A stretch of DNA of 63,566 nucleotides from Chloroflexota bacterium (lineage in GTDB: Bacteria; Chloroflexota; Anaerolineae; Anaerolineales; Villigracilaceae), in assembly GCA_016866215.1 (NCBI GenBank), contig VGNE01000016.1, forward strand, positions 1 through 63,566. The letters are read 5' to 3'. Below the pieces are notes generated by a model. The model did no database searches, had not been told where the DNA came from, and saw nothing but the letters and a program-made list of their open reading frames with translations. Position numbers and translations under genes: made by a program. Each line of letters starts with the position of its first letter. Within the stretch, counting starts at the first letter, position 1. Below are positions 7,192 through 15,473 of this stretch, one piece after another.

Positions 7192-9831
7192 ATGAAACTA
7201 CCCATATCCTGGCTAAAAGATTTCATTGATCTCGACGGTTTAACTGTCGAAGACATTGCCCGTAAATTGACCCTCGCTGGTCTCGAAGTGGATGAGATTC
7301 TCTATGCGGGTCTCGAAATGCCTACATACAAAGATGGCGAGAAGCACGAGTTCAAAACCAACGGTATTGCATGGGACAAAGAAAAAATCGTTGTGGCTGA
7401 GATTCGTGAAGTAAAAGCGCATCCCAATGCGGATAAATTAACTCTGCTCGATCTGTTCGATGGTCAGCAAGAGCAGGTTGTGTTGACAGGCGCGCCGAAT
7501 ATCTTCCACTTGAAAGGCGCGGGAAAACTTGCCAAACCGATCAAAGTCGCGTACGCAAAAGAAGGTTCGACTCTATACGATGGTCATGCCGAAGGCTTGC
7601 AGCTGATGACCCTCAAACGCGCCAAGATCCGCGGTGTGGATTCATATTCGATGGCATGTTCCGAAAAGGAATTGGGCATTACCGAAGAGCATGAGGGCAT
7701 CATCATCCTCGATGACGATGCGCCTGTGGGTATGCCTCTCGCCGATTACATGGGTGACGCGGTGTTGGATATTTCCATTTTGCCGAACATGGCACGCAAT
7801 GCCAATGTGATCGGCGTCGCGCGTGAACTCGCCGCGTTGACCGGTCATGAACTCAAGAAGCCGACCATTAAATTCAAAACATCTGGTGAGTCTGTTGAAG
7901 ATTTAGTTGAAATTGAAATTGAGAATTCTGAACTTAATCCGCGTTTTGTGGTTGGGTTAATCCGGGATGTCGAGATCAAACCAAGTCCATACACAATCCA
8001 GCGCAGACTTAAACTTGCTGGACAGCGTCCCATCAACAGTATCGTGGATGCGACCAATTATGCCATGATCGAACTTGGTGAGCCGTTACACGCATTCGAT
8101 TATGATGTTCTCAAAGAACGCGCACAAAAAGCTTGCGCTGAGAGCAAGTCGAAGGGCGCAGTGGAAGCGAAGATCAAGATCAGCACCCGCGCTGCAAAAG
8201 ACGGCGAGAAGCTCACCACACTCGATGGCATTGAACGTACGCTTACCTCGATGCACGTGCTTGTTTGGGGTGAAAAAGGTTCACTCTCCCTCGCCGGTGT
8301 GATGGGCGGCTCTGAATCTGAAGTGACAGACAGAACCAAAAATGTTTTGCTCGAAGGGGCGGCATGGAATTTCATCAACATTCGCAGAACTGCAAAACAG
8401 CACAATCTTCCCTCCGAAGCCTCCTTCCGTTTTTCGCGCGGCGTGCATCCAGCCATGGCAGATCAAGGCGTCAAACGTGGGCTTCAATACATGGCAGAAT
8501 GGGCTGGAGGGGTAATTGCGCCTGGGCTTGTAGATGAATATCCGCTCAAGCCAAAAGACCCAACCGTCATCGTTACGCCGCAGGATGTAAAACGTCTGCT
8601 CGGCATTGAACTCAACGTGGAAGAAATTTCCGCGCTGCTCACACGCCTTGAATTCAAATGCAGAATTACAAAACACGGGCTGCGTGTTACGGCTCCACCT
8701 CATCGCATGGATATTGCGGAGGGTGTAATTGGTCTTGCCGATGTGCTTGAGGAAGTTGCGCGCAGTTACGGCTACGACAACATACCCACCACCACCATGT
8801 CCGATGCACTTCCGCCGCAGGCCGGCAATCCCGTTCACGAATGGGAGGAACATCTGCGTGACCTGCTGGTTGCGCTCGGCTTGCAGGAGGTCGTTACGTA
8901 TCGCATGACCTCGCCCGAACGCGAGGGTCGTCTTGCTGCGGGTCAGAGACCTGAAACAAACGAATCACAGCACTACGTCCGTGTTGCGAATCCCATCGCG
9001 CCTGAGCGCAGTGTTTTGCGAAAAAGCCTGCTCACCTCGGTGCTTGAAATCGTAGAGAAAAATGCGCGCGTTGAATCCATTGCAATGTTTGAAATCGGTT
9101 CGATCTTTGAACCCAATAATAACGACTCTTCGACAGGCTCACATCGTCCCGATGTTCTTTCGGGAGAGCGAGGCTTACTGAACGAGCCGCGCAAACTTGC
9201 CATTGTGATGACAGGAGCCCGCATCGCCTCTGCCTGGGACGTGAAAGACTCGCCCGCCTTTGACTTCTTCGATATGAAGGGACGCATCGAACTCCTTTTG
9301 AGCGGGTTGCGCCTCGCAGACATTTCCTACACTGAAGCAGACCCTTCCACTAATCCCAAGGCGACTCATCTGCACCCCGGCAAAGCCGCCGAAGTCAAAG
9401 TCAATGGACAGATTGTGGGCCTGTTCGGTGAACTGTATCCATTGGTGAAAGAGAAATTTGAGTTTGGCGAGTCGGCGATCATCGTGGCTGAATTTGACCT
9501 TGACCTTCTGCGAACATTGCCTCCCACCCACGGCATAAAATCCATGCCTGAGACTCCGCCCATTTATGAAGATATCGCCGTCATCGTGGATGATTCAGTG
9601 CAGGCCTCTGCTGTGGAAAGCCTCATCAGGCAAACAGGAGCAGGAACCGTCACGGATGTGCGCCTCTTCGATGTCTATCGAGGAGATCAGGTTGGGGCTG
9701 GTAAAAAGTCGCTTGCCTACAGTCTCACATACCAATCAGACAAAACGATGACAGATGCCGACGCCGCTGCGATCCGCAATAGGATCGTCAAACGGCTGGA
9801 ACAAGCAGTCGGCGCGAAGCTGAGAAGTTAA
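7192..9831 (+). CDS. pheT: Phenylalanyl-tRNA synthetase beta subunit
   Basis: 879 residues, 70-80 more than common bacterial PheT. Order of parts: N-terminal MKLPISWLKDFIDL; EMAP-like tRNA-binding domain (roughly residues 55-190, with PNADKLTL); B3/4 editing region with RPINSIVDATNYAM and GEPLHAFDYD; B5 region; the inactive class II-like core; C-terminal FDX-ACB anticodon-binding domain beginning PPIYEDIAVIVDD. Some extra length comes from two in-frame copies of a dispersed repeat, at 8136-8160 (TCGAAGGGCGC core) and 9126-9190 (giving DSSTGS and following residues). The GAGGAAATT ribosome site at 7182 supports the start. Co-transcribed with pheS through the inserted gene. Confidence 0.96.
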   Translation: MKLPISWLKDFIDLDGLTVEDIARKLTLAGLEVDEILYAGLEMPTYKDGEKHEFKTNGIAWDKEKIVVAEIREVKAHPNADKLTLLDLFDGQQEQVVLTGAPNIFHLKGAGKLAKPIKVAYAKEGSTLYDGHAEGLQLMTLKRAKIRGVDSYSMACSEKELGITEEHEGIIILDDDAPVGMPLADYMGDAVLDISILPNMARNANVIGVARELAALTGHELKKPTIKFKTSGESVEDLVEIEIENSELNPRFVVGLIRDVEIKPSPYTIQRRLKLAGQRPINSIVDATNYAMIELGEPLHAFDYDVLKERAQKACAESKSKGAVEAKIKISTRAAKDGEKLTTLDGIERTLTSMHVLVWGEKGSLSLAGVMGGSESEVTDRTKNVLLEGAAWNFINIRRTAKQHNLPSEASFRFSRGVHPAMADQGVKRGLQYMAEWAGGVIAPGLVDEYPLKPKDPTVIVTPQDVKRLLGIELNVEEISALLTRLEFKCRITKHGLRVTAPPHRMDIAEGVIGLADVLEEVARSYGYDNIPTTTMSDALPPQAGNPVHEWEEHLRDLLVALGLQEVVTYRMTSPEREGRLAAGQRPETNESQHYVRVANPIAPERSVLRKSLLTSVLEIVEKNARVESIAMFEIGSIFEPNNNDSSTGSHRPDVLSGERGLLNEPRKLAIVMTGARIASAWDVKDSPAFDFFDMKGRIELLLSGLRLADISYTEADPSTNPKATHLHPGKAAEVKVNGQIVGLFGELYPLVKEKFEFGESAIIVAEFDLDLLRTLPPTHGIKSMPETPPIYEDIAVIVDDSVQASAVESLIRQTGAGTVTDVRLFDVYRGDQVGAGKKSLAYSLTYQSDKTMTDADAAAIRNRIVKRLEQAVGAKLRS

Positions 9832-9946
9832 TGGTTGAGAGTCGAATACGTATCAAGAGCAGAACGAATAGGATGAAAGTGATGCTTGCTTCCTACTTTC
9901 ATTATATGTATACTTAGGCAAACAAATTAATCAAGGAGATGAAACG

Positions 9947-10246
9947 ATGGATGATAAAACCAAAGGCGTTATTGCCACGATTGCTTCAGCTCTGCTTTGC
10001 GGATGTCCAGGCTTGTTCATGTGTTTCTTTGGTGCGATATCTGTTTTAGCCAGTATGACGCCGGGCGCGGAGATTGACGTGTTGGGAAGCAGTGATCCTG
10101 CATCCGCAACGACAATGGGGATTGTGTTTTTGTGCCTTTCCATAATTTTTATCGCCATCCCCATTGCTGTCGGCTTTTTCATGCTTCGCAAGAAACCGCA
10201 AACCATGCCCGCCAGTGATGACGAACCGCTTCCGCCTGCTTCCTAG
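9947..10246 (+). CDS. Small two-helix membrane protein of unknown function
   Basis: 99 residues. AAGGAG lies nine bases before the ATG. Two hydrophobic segments are visible (about residues 8-36 and 53-82), separated by an extracytoplasmic loop with acidic and Ser/Ala residues; the C-terminus is a short Pro/Asp/Glu-rich tail. The first helix contains CGCPGLFMCFFG, a Cys/Gly-rich stretch. I recognise no family. It is monocistronic, with a strong terminator directly after it that it shares with the converging lipoprotein gene. Confidence 0.65.
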   Translation: MDDKTKGVIATIASALLCGCPGLFMCFFGAISVLASMTPGAEIDVLGSSDPASATTMGIVFLCLSIIFIAIPIAVGFFMLRKKPQTMPASDDEPLPPAS

Positions 10247-10250
10247 GTTA

Positions 10251-10287
10251 AAAAAAATTCTCCGAGCAAAACTCGGAGAATTTTTTT
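10251..10287. terminator. Bidirectional intrinsic terminator
   Basis: ATTCTCCGAG pairs perfectly with CTCGGAGAAT around a four-base loop, with A-run on the left and T-run on the right, so it works for both converging genes. It overlaps the stop codon of the minus-strand lipoprotein. Confidence 0.9.
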
Positions 10288-10924
10288 AATTTACGATAAT
10301 GGTCAGTTTGAGGGGACAAAACCAGTTTTTCCCAACAGTTATTTTCCACTCTGTCTTATAAGTTCCCGGTTCAGCAGGGGCCTTCATCTTGACTGTGAGA
10401 TCAATCATACCGCCGGGCAATACCGAGGACGGCAAATCATAGATAGAAGCCATATGAATTCTGTCGCCGCTCGAATAACGATAATCCGTATCGGATGAAA
10501 ACCAGGCATTTTTGCCTATGTTCGCCACCTGCCAGGTCGTATCAAATGCGGCGCCTGGCGAAAACGCGCTGTCGTTTTTTGGATTTTGTAAAATGATCTG
10601 ACAATCATACTGCGCGCTTGAACTGCCCGGCTTAACCATTGTAGGGAGAACAGTAACGGTAGGGAGGAGAAAGATGAAGGTCGGTGTGGGCGTTTCGGTA
10701 GGCGTATGCGCCGGCAAAGGAGTGGCCGTGAAGGTAAGCGTGGGCGGCAACTTGAGCGCAGTTTGGGTTGCCGCCGCTCCAGCGGTTTGGGCGACCATGG
10801 TGTTGATCGAATTCGGGTCAAAGGTGGGTATCGGCGCAGAGGCAGGCGCAAGGGTTGGCACGCAAGCCAGCACAATCCCTGTGATGACCAAAGCTGCACA
10901 GACCCTGATATTTCGCCGAATCAT
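10286..10924 (-). CDS. Lipoprotein with NBR1-type Ig-like domain (1)
   Basis: 212 residues from the ATG at 10924 (MIRRNIRV, GGGAGA site), chosen to place the signal peptide at the N-terminus. The lipobox is GIVLAC. Then follow a short helix with the repeat MVAQTAGAAATQTA, a Thr/Pro-rich linker, and a C-terminal beta-sandwich matching the 'NBR1 Ig-like' domain (KNDSAFSPGAAFDTTWQVANIGKNAW, then DLPSSVLPGGMIDLTVKMKAPAEPG and TYKTEWKI). Such surface lipoproteins are common in Anaerolineae; the role is not established. A diverged tandem paralog is upstream at 10943-11572. Confidence 0.8.
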   Translation of the reverse strand: MIRRNIRVCAALVITGIVLACVPTLAPASAPIPTFDPNSINTMVAQTAGAAATQTALKLPPTLTFTATPLPAHTPTETPTPTFIFLLPTVTVLPTMVKPGSSSAQYDCQIILQNPKNDSAFSPGAAFDTTWQVANIGKNAWFSSDTDYRYSSGDRIHMASIYDLPSSVLPGGMIDLTVKMKAPAEPGTYKTEWKITVGKNWFCPLKLTIIVN

Positions 10925-10942
10925 TTTCTCTCCCAAAATCCT

Positions 10943-11572
10943 TTATTTCACAATGATCGCCACATACGGATAGCAAAGCTGTCCTTGCACTGTCCAGGTC
11001 ATCACCTGGAAACCTTTTTCATCCGGTACAACTGCATCCAGATTGATTTCGTATGTTGCTTTGGGCTTCATTTCCTTGGGAATCTCAACGACTGTGAGGC
11101 TTGTCATTTTTGGGCCGCTGTAATATTTCACATCGTAACCAACATCCCATGTCTTTTTGCCGGTATTGACAATCGTCCACTTGATGTCAAATTTTGCGCC
11201 TTTGTTATATTCGGTATTATCCCTTGGTTTGCTGTTGATGATGTCACAGGCGTAATCCGCTTGATATGACGTGCCGCCGCCGCTGGAGGGCGGATTAACC
11301 GGAAACGCTGTGACCGTTGGGATGATCGCGGTCAGCGTCGGGAAGGCAAGCGGTGTGTTGGTTGGCGGTTGTGTAGATTCAGCAGTGGGTGTAAATAATA
11401 AGTTTTGTGCGGCAACCGTTTGCGCCACAGAATCTTCAATCTGCTGTCTGGCTTCCAGGGTTTGAGCAACAGCGGTATTGACCTGCGATTGCATATCCAC
11501 AGGGCTTTGACCGGGCAAACAAGCGGTCAATATTAAAGCCAGGGTGACAAGAACGAACATGGTTTTACGCAT
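10943..11572 (-). CDS. Lipoprotein with NBR1-type Ig-like domain (2)
   Basis: 209 residues from the ATG at 11572 (MRKTMFVLVT; AAAGGAGAC precedes it). Lipobox LILTAC. Residues ~25-65 contain two AVAQT units (NTAVAQTLEA and DSVAQTVAA), probably a surface coiled coil, then a Thr/Pro linker and an NBR1-like Ig domain (YNKGAKFDIKWTIVNTGKKTW; IPKEMKPKATYEINLDAVVP; FQVMTWTV). It is 18 bp upstream of its paralog and probably in the same transcript. The paired arrangement suggests duplication; function unknown. Confidence 0.8.
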   Translation of the reverse strand: MRKTMFVLVTLALILTACLPGQSPVDMQSQVNTAVAQTLEARQQIEDSVAQTVAAQNLLFTPTAESTQPPTNTPLAFPTLTAIIPTVTAFPVNPPSSGGGTSYQADYACDIINSKPRDNTEYNKGAKFDIKWTIVNTGKKTWDVGYDVKYYSGPKMTSLTVVEIPKEMKPKATYEINLDAVVPDEKGFQVMTWTVQGQLCYPYVAIIVK

Positions 11573-11642
11573 AGTAGTCTCCTTTATGGAAAGGCCGGAC
11601 AGGGTAGTATCTCTGAGGGAAACCTGCCGGTTTCCTGATCGG

Positions 11643-12974
11643 TTAATCTGATTCGCCGGAACCAATTCCGAGCGGCTTCCACTTGTTTTCGTCTTTCAGA
11701 CGATGCTGAAACCCATCTCGGTTGTGCAATTCGTCGAAGCCTTCTGGCTTGATGAACATTTGATCGCCATCGAGCAAACCAGTGAGACCTGTCTGGCCGG
11801 GTTCCGGGCGCTTATTCTGACAGAATTTGCAAGTCTTCGGGTCATGCGATTTGTACTCGGTCGGCTCTTCGTACGTTGTCACATAGCCTTCATAGTTACG
11901 CACGATCACTTTGTGATCTGACATGCTCAGCATGTAGTTCGGTGTGACAGGAATCTTACCACCTCCGCCGGGCGCATCCACGATGAATTGTGGGACAGCG
12001 TAGCCGGAAGTATGTCCGCGCAGGCCTTCGATGATCTCGATACCTTTTGCAACGGGCGTACGGAAGTGACCTGAACCTTCAACCAGATCACATTGATACA
12101 AGTAATATGGACGGACACGAATGCGAGTGAGCTTTTGAACCAATTCGCGCTGCATGTGGACACAGTCATTCACGCCCGCCAGCAGAACAGATTGATTGCC
12201 CAAAGGAATTCCCACACGGCTCATCCGGTCACAAGCATCGGCGAGTTCCTTCGTGATCTCATTGGGATGGTTGACATGAATATTCAACCACAATGGGTGG
12301 AACTTGGCGAGCATGTCGCACAGCTCTTGTGTGATGCGCATCGGCATAAAGACCGGCACGCGTGACCCAATGCGGACTATTTCAATATGCGGTATCTCAC
12401 GTAAACGAGCGAGCAGCTCTTCCAAGATTTTTGGAGCCAGCACAAGCGGGTCACCGCCGGAGAGAAGCACATCGCGCACTTGCGGGGTGCGTTTGAGATA
12501 ATCGATCTGCATCTCAAAATCCTTGCGGTTGAATGTTTGACCGGGGTCGCCGACAATGCGCGAGCGTGTGCAATAACGGCAGTACGACGCGCACTGGGTC
12601 GTTACCAGCATGAGTACTCTGTCAGGATAACGGTGAACAAGCCCAGGTACGGGAGAGTGGCGGTCCTCCGCAAGCGAGTCCTCCATCATGGATGTGAACG
12701 CGTTCAGTTCCTCCGCAACAGGAATGATCTGCTTGCGGACGGGATCATTCGGATCGTCCGGGTCAACCAAGGAAATAAAGTAGGGCGTCACATCCACGCG
12801 GAACAAATCTTGCGTTTGCAGAGCCTTGCGCTCGCTCTCTGTGATCGGTAAAACTTTTTCGATATCTTCTGCTGTATTCAGGCGGTTACTTAATTGCCAG
12901 CGCCAATCGTTCCATTTTTCATCTGGGACATCGGCATAAATGGGCGCACGTTTTGAAAGTATAGGGGTGGGCAT
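11643..12974 (-). CDS. kamA: Lysine 2,3-aminomutase (radical SAM)
   Basis: 443 residues from the ATG at 12974 (GGAGGAAAGAACC precedes; longer frames start in the leader). Converts L-lysine to L-beta-lysine using SAM, a [4Fe-4S] cluster and PLP. The radical SAM motif is C128-x3-C132-x2-C135 in QCASYCRYC. The two Asp residues that hold lysine in the clostridial enzyme are present, in YQCDLVEG and FIVDAPGGGG, which argues for lysine and against glutamate or arginine aminomutases. Residues near the C-terminus (CKFCQ) carry extra Cys as in the family. No beta-lysine acetyltransferase (ablB) is in the window. It is divergent from the agmatinase-like gene across a 280-bp region with a perfect inverted repeat. 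Confidence 0.92.
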   Translation of the reverse strand: MPTPILSKRAPIYADVPDEKWNDWRWQLSNRLNTAEDIEKVLPITESERKALQTQDLFRVDVTPYFISLVDPDDPNDPVRKQIIPVAEELNAFTSMMEDSLAEDRHSPVPGLVHRYPDRVLMLVTTQCASYCRYCTRSRIVGDPGQTFNRKDFEMQIDYLKRTPQVRDVLLSGGDPLVLAPKILEELLARLREIPHIEIVRIGSRVPVFMPMRITQELCDMLAKFHPLWLNIHVNHPNEITKELADACDRMSRVGIPLGNQSVLLAGVNDCVHMQRELVQKLTRIRVRPYYLYQCDLVEGSGHFRTPVAKGIEIIEGLRGHTSGYAVPQFIVDAPGGGGKIPVTPNYMLSMSDHKVIVRNYEGYVTTYEEPTEYKSHDPKTCKFCQNKRPEPGQTGLTGLLDGDQMFIKPEGFDELHNRDGFQHRLKDENKWKPLGIGSGESD

Positions 12975-13098
12975 GGTTCTTTCCTCCGAAAGTTGAACTT
13001 TTAAAATTAAACAGCACGCGGTCAAATGCGCTTGTGTGGAGGGTCATGATCGGGTCGAAAAAATCCAGCAAACTTTAAGTACATCAATACCGCCTGTT

Positions 13099-13167
13099 GC
13101 ATAAATTACCAAACTTTTTGGGATGCATCGCGAGTAACAATGATGTTTCTAGCCTGGTAATTTATGC
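13099..13167. repeat. Perfect 13-bp inverted repeat between kamA and the ureohydrolase gene
   Basis: GCATAAATTACCA (13099-13111) and TGGTAATTTATGC (13155-13167) are exact reverse complements, 43 bp apart, in the divergent promoter region. It may be an operator pair, a small hairpin element, or part of a transcription stop. Confidence 0.6.
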
Positions 13168-13256
13168 GGCACTATATATCATTGTAAAAGCAAACGGAAG
13201 GCGGGTCAATGTCATTATTCTTAGGGAGTACAATTGGGTCATTTAAAGGAGCGAAT

Positions 13257-14150
13257 ATGGCACTTGAAGGTAATCATGGTTTTTGGGGTGATCTCCACCG
13301 CCCCGATCTCACTCCCAACCAGGCTGATTTCAGCATTATCGGTATTCCTTATGATGGACTTGCCAGCGCGAGAAAAGGTGCAGCACAGGCACCAGAACGC
13401 TTGCGGTATTGGTCGCGCCACTTAACTCCTTTTAGTGAAGACAGAACCCGTTTGAAGGATTTAACCGTCTGCGATCTGGGCGACATCCTGATCACCGATC
13501 CTGTTCGTGACTTTGAATTGGTCCGCCAAAAAGTAGCGACTCTACCCAACATGCCGATTCTGTTGGGCGGAGATCATTCCGTGGCCATTCCCATTTTTGA
13601 GGGACAACGCGAACGTTACAAAGATCAGCGGCTGGGCGTACTATGGGTGGATGCGCACCCCGATCTGTGCGACAACTTCGACGGCTCAAAACTTTCTCAT
13701 GCATGTGTTCTGCGGCGCGGTATTGAATTTGGAATCGAACCACATGATATTTGCATGGTTGGTCTGCGCTCGTGGGAAGACCAGGAAATTGACATCATCG
13801 AAAACGGCGGCGTGCACGTTTACACCGCCGCCGATGTTGCCGAGCGTGGCATCCGAAAAATAACGGATAGCGTCCATAACATCCTCAAAGACTGCGATGC
13901 AATTCATATCTCGCTTGATATTGACTGTCTTGACCCATCTGCTGCGCCGGGTACGGGCATCCCCGAATTTGGAGGATTAACCTCGCGTGATGTTTTGAAT
14001 CTGCTCAAATCCATGCAAGGACTTCCGCTTGTTGGGTTGGATGTCGTTGAGATCGCGCCTCCGCTTGACCCTTCTGAAGCCACAGTCTTCGCAGGCTTGA
14101 AAATTATCATGGAATACATCGCTGTCATTGCGCGCGAAAAACAGAAATAA
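13257..14150 (+). CDS. speB: Agmatinase-type ureohydrolase
   Basis: 297 residues from the ATG at 13257 with AAAGGAG at the right distance; the earlier in-frame start at 13209 lacks a site. Arginase-family manganese ligands are all present: GGDHS, DAHPDLCD, and SLDIDCLDPS. The rest (IGIPYDGLASARKGAAQAPERLR, FGGLTSRDVL, VEIAPPLDPSEAT) fits agmatinases rather than arginases; substrate assignment within the family remains tentative. Agmatinase turns agmatine into putrescine and urea. Monocistronic except for a GNAT remnant 14 bp downstream. Confidence 0.85.
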   Translation: MALEGNHGFWGDLHRPDLTPNQADFSIIGIPYDGLASARKGAAQAPERLRYWSRHLTPFSEDRTRLKDLTVCDLGDILITDPVRDFELVRQKVATLPNMPILLGGDHSVAIPIFEGQRERYKDQRLGVLWVDAHPDLCDNFDGSKLSHACVLRRGIEFGIEPHDICMVGLRSWEDQEIDIIENGGVHVYTAADVAERGIRKITDSVHNILKDCDAIHISLDIDCLDPSAAPGTGIPEFGGLTSRDVLNLLKSMQGLPLVGLDVVEIAPPLDPSEATVFAGLKIIMEYIAVIAREKQK

Positions 14151-14164
14151 GGTTCAATTACATT

Positions 14165-14344
14165 ATGGAAATCGATCTTGAAGACCTCGAAATAACCAAC
14201 AACGAATCGGAAAGACGTTTTGAAGTATCGATCAACGGTCTGCTTTCAAAACTGGACTACCTACAGGATGAAGATACTTTTGTGATTACGCATGTGGGAG
14301 TCCAGCCCGAGTTAAGGGGGCTGGGCGTGGCAGGGAAAGAATGA
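14165..14344 (+). pseudogene. Truncated small GNAT acetyltransferase
   Basis: 59 codons from the ATG at 14165. The product begins MEIDLEDLEITNNESERRFE and continues with TFVITHVGVQPELRGLGVAGK, the start of the acetyl-CoA binding loop of the short YjdJ-type GNAT proteins. It stops two codons after that loop, where the complete family continues with a further helix and strand, so the acetyl-CoA site is incomplete. Probably a decayed gene rather than a functional mini-protein. Confidence 0.7.
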
Positions 14345-14369
14345 TCATTTTCAGGTTTTTCTTAAAAAC

Positions 14370-14397
14370 TTGACTCCGCCATTTTTTATACTATACT
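14370..14397 (+). promoter_or_regulatory. Sigma-70 type promoter for the first Rrf2 gene
   Basis: TTGACT (14370-14375) and TATACT (14392-14397) are separated by 16 bp, and the start codon follows 31 bp later at 14429. Confidence 0.65.
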
Positions 14398-14428
14398 CCC
14401 CATAGGAAAAATAAGGACAATTGGAATT

Positions 14429-14833
14429 ATGAAACTAACAGCACGTAGCGAATATGCTCTTCTAGCTCTCGTCTTCCTCGCCCGTAATGAATCGGAGGGA
14501 TATATTTCTGTTGACACCATTGCACAGGCACAAAAAATTCCTCCTAAATTCCTGGAACAGCTCATGCTGGCTTTGAAACGCGCCCACTTCCTTCGCAGTA
14601 CCAAGGGTCAGCATGGCGGTTATCAGCTTGCGAAAAAGCCAGACCAGATTACTCTGGCAGAAGTGATCCGTCTCTTTGACGGTGCGCTGGCACCGACCGA
14701 ATCGGTCAGCGAGAATTTTTATGAATCGACCCCGATTGAAAAAGAAAAGAAACTGACCAGGGTATTCAAGGATATTCGCGACTACGTTTCTCAGAAACTG
14801 GAGAAAACCACTATTGCGGATGTAATGAAATAA
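14429..14833 (+). CDS. Rrf2-family transcriptional regulator (1), cysteine-free
   Basis: 134 residues. N-terminal winged helix typical of Rrf2/IscR (MKLTARSEYALLALVFLA; then KIPPKFLEQLMLALKRAHFLRSTKGQHGGYQLAKKP), followed by the dimerisation helix region. The three cysteines that ligate Fe-S in IscR/NsrR are missing; there is no Cys at all. It shares with its neighbour (15002-15391) the pattern IRLFDGALAP, SE..Y, P.E.E.KLT and a KLE.T..AD ending, so the two are paralogs. It is the first of two such genes ahead of a Fe-S/GTPase operon, which suggests local regulation. Confidence 0.9.
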   Translation: MKLTARSEYALLALVFLARNESEGYISVDTIAQAQKIPPKFLEQLMLALKRAHFLRSTKGQHGGYQLAKKPDQITLAEVIRLFDGALAPTESVSENFYESTPIEKEKKLTRVFKDIRDYVSQKLEKTTIADVMK

Positions 14834-14860
14834 CAGATCAACTCAAGCTGATTTCCAACC

Positions 14861-14896
14861 AATAGCCACCCTGAAAATGGGCGGCTATTATTTTGT
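14861..14896 (+). terminator. Intrinsic terminator after Rrf2 gene 1
   Basis: AATAGCC pairs with GGCTATT with an inner CC/GG, followed by ATTTTG. It separates the two Rrf2 genes, which also have separate promoters. Confidence 0.7.
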
Positions 14897-14950
14897 AATG
14901 ATCAACTTCCTATATTCCTATATCAAATATCATAATTCAACAACTGAATA

Positions 14951-14978
14951 TTGACAAAACAAAAGTTTTGGCTATAAT
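14951..14978 (+). promoter_or_regulatory. Sigma-70 promoter for the second Rrf2 gene
   Basis: TTGACA (14951-14956) and TATAAT (14973-14978), both consensus, 16 bp apart, 23 bp ahead of the start codon. The spacer region AAAACAAAAGTTTTG is a near-palindrome that could bind a dimeric regulator. Confidence 0.8.
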
Positions 14979-15001
14979 CCCCATTGAGTTAGTCATATAA
15001 C

Positions 15002-15391
15002 ATGAAACTATCCTTGCTTAGTGAATACGCCCTGCTCTCACTCATCCACTTAGTGCGACAGCCTGATACGGTAACCACCTCGGCATCGATCGGAGGCTCC
15101 CAGCAAATTCCGTCTGAGGTGTTGCATGAAATTTTGATTGCACTTGCCGATGCAAAGTACTTGCGGCTTAAGAAAGGGAGCATTTATCTTGCCAAGCCTG
15201 CTGACAAAATCTCGGTTGCTGACATCATCCGCCTCTTTGATGGCGCCCTGGCACCCCTCGAACCCATCAGCGAAAAAGGCTATCAGCCTGCGCCCATGGA
15301 GAGGGAAGAAAAACTAACCGAGCTATTTAGCCAACTCCAGGAACAGATCATCGGCAAGCTGGAACATACAAGTCTGGCTGACCTGATTTAA
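15002..15391 (+). CDS. Rrf2-family transcriptional regulator (2), cysteine-free
   Basis: 129 residues, paralog of the gene just upstream and likewise without any cysteine. The winged helix begins MKLSLLSEYALLSLIHLVRQ; the wing is shorter (LRLKKGSIYLAKP) because the usual G-G-Y segment is partly lost. It is 82 bp ahead of the ABC ATPase gene, with no terminator of clear strength between, so it may be the first gene of that operon. What it senses is not visible. Confidence 0.88.
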   Translation: MKLSLLSEYALLSLIHLVRQPDTVTTSASIGGSQQIPSEVLHEILIALADAKYLRLKKGSIYLAKPADKISVADIIRLFDGALAPLEPISEKGYQPAPMEREEKLTELFSQLQEQIIGKLEHTSLADLI

Positions 15392-15473
15392 TTTTTTTTA
15401 TCATGATATATGATTATGTCAATAGGATAAGTAATAAATAGACATTGTCCATCCAAATAACCAAGGAGAAAAA

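Noticed and set aside
8281-8853. 190-codon frame antisense to pheT
   Set aside because: Opposite conserved pheT sequence, without domain or ribosome site.
11643-12974. Glutamate or arginine 2,3-aminomutase for the radical SAM gene
   Set aside because: Both lysine-binding Asp residues of lysine 2,3-aminomutase are present (in CDLVEG and VDAPGGGG).
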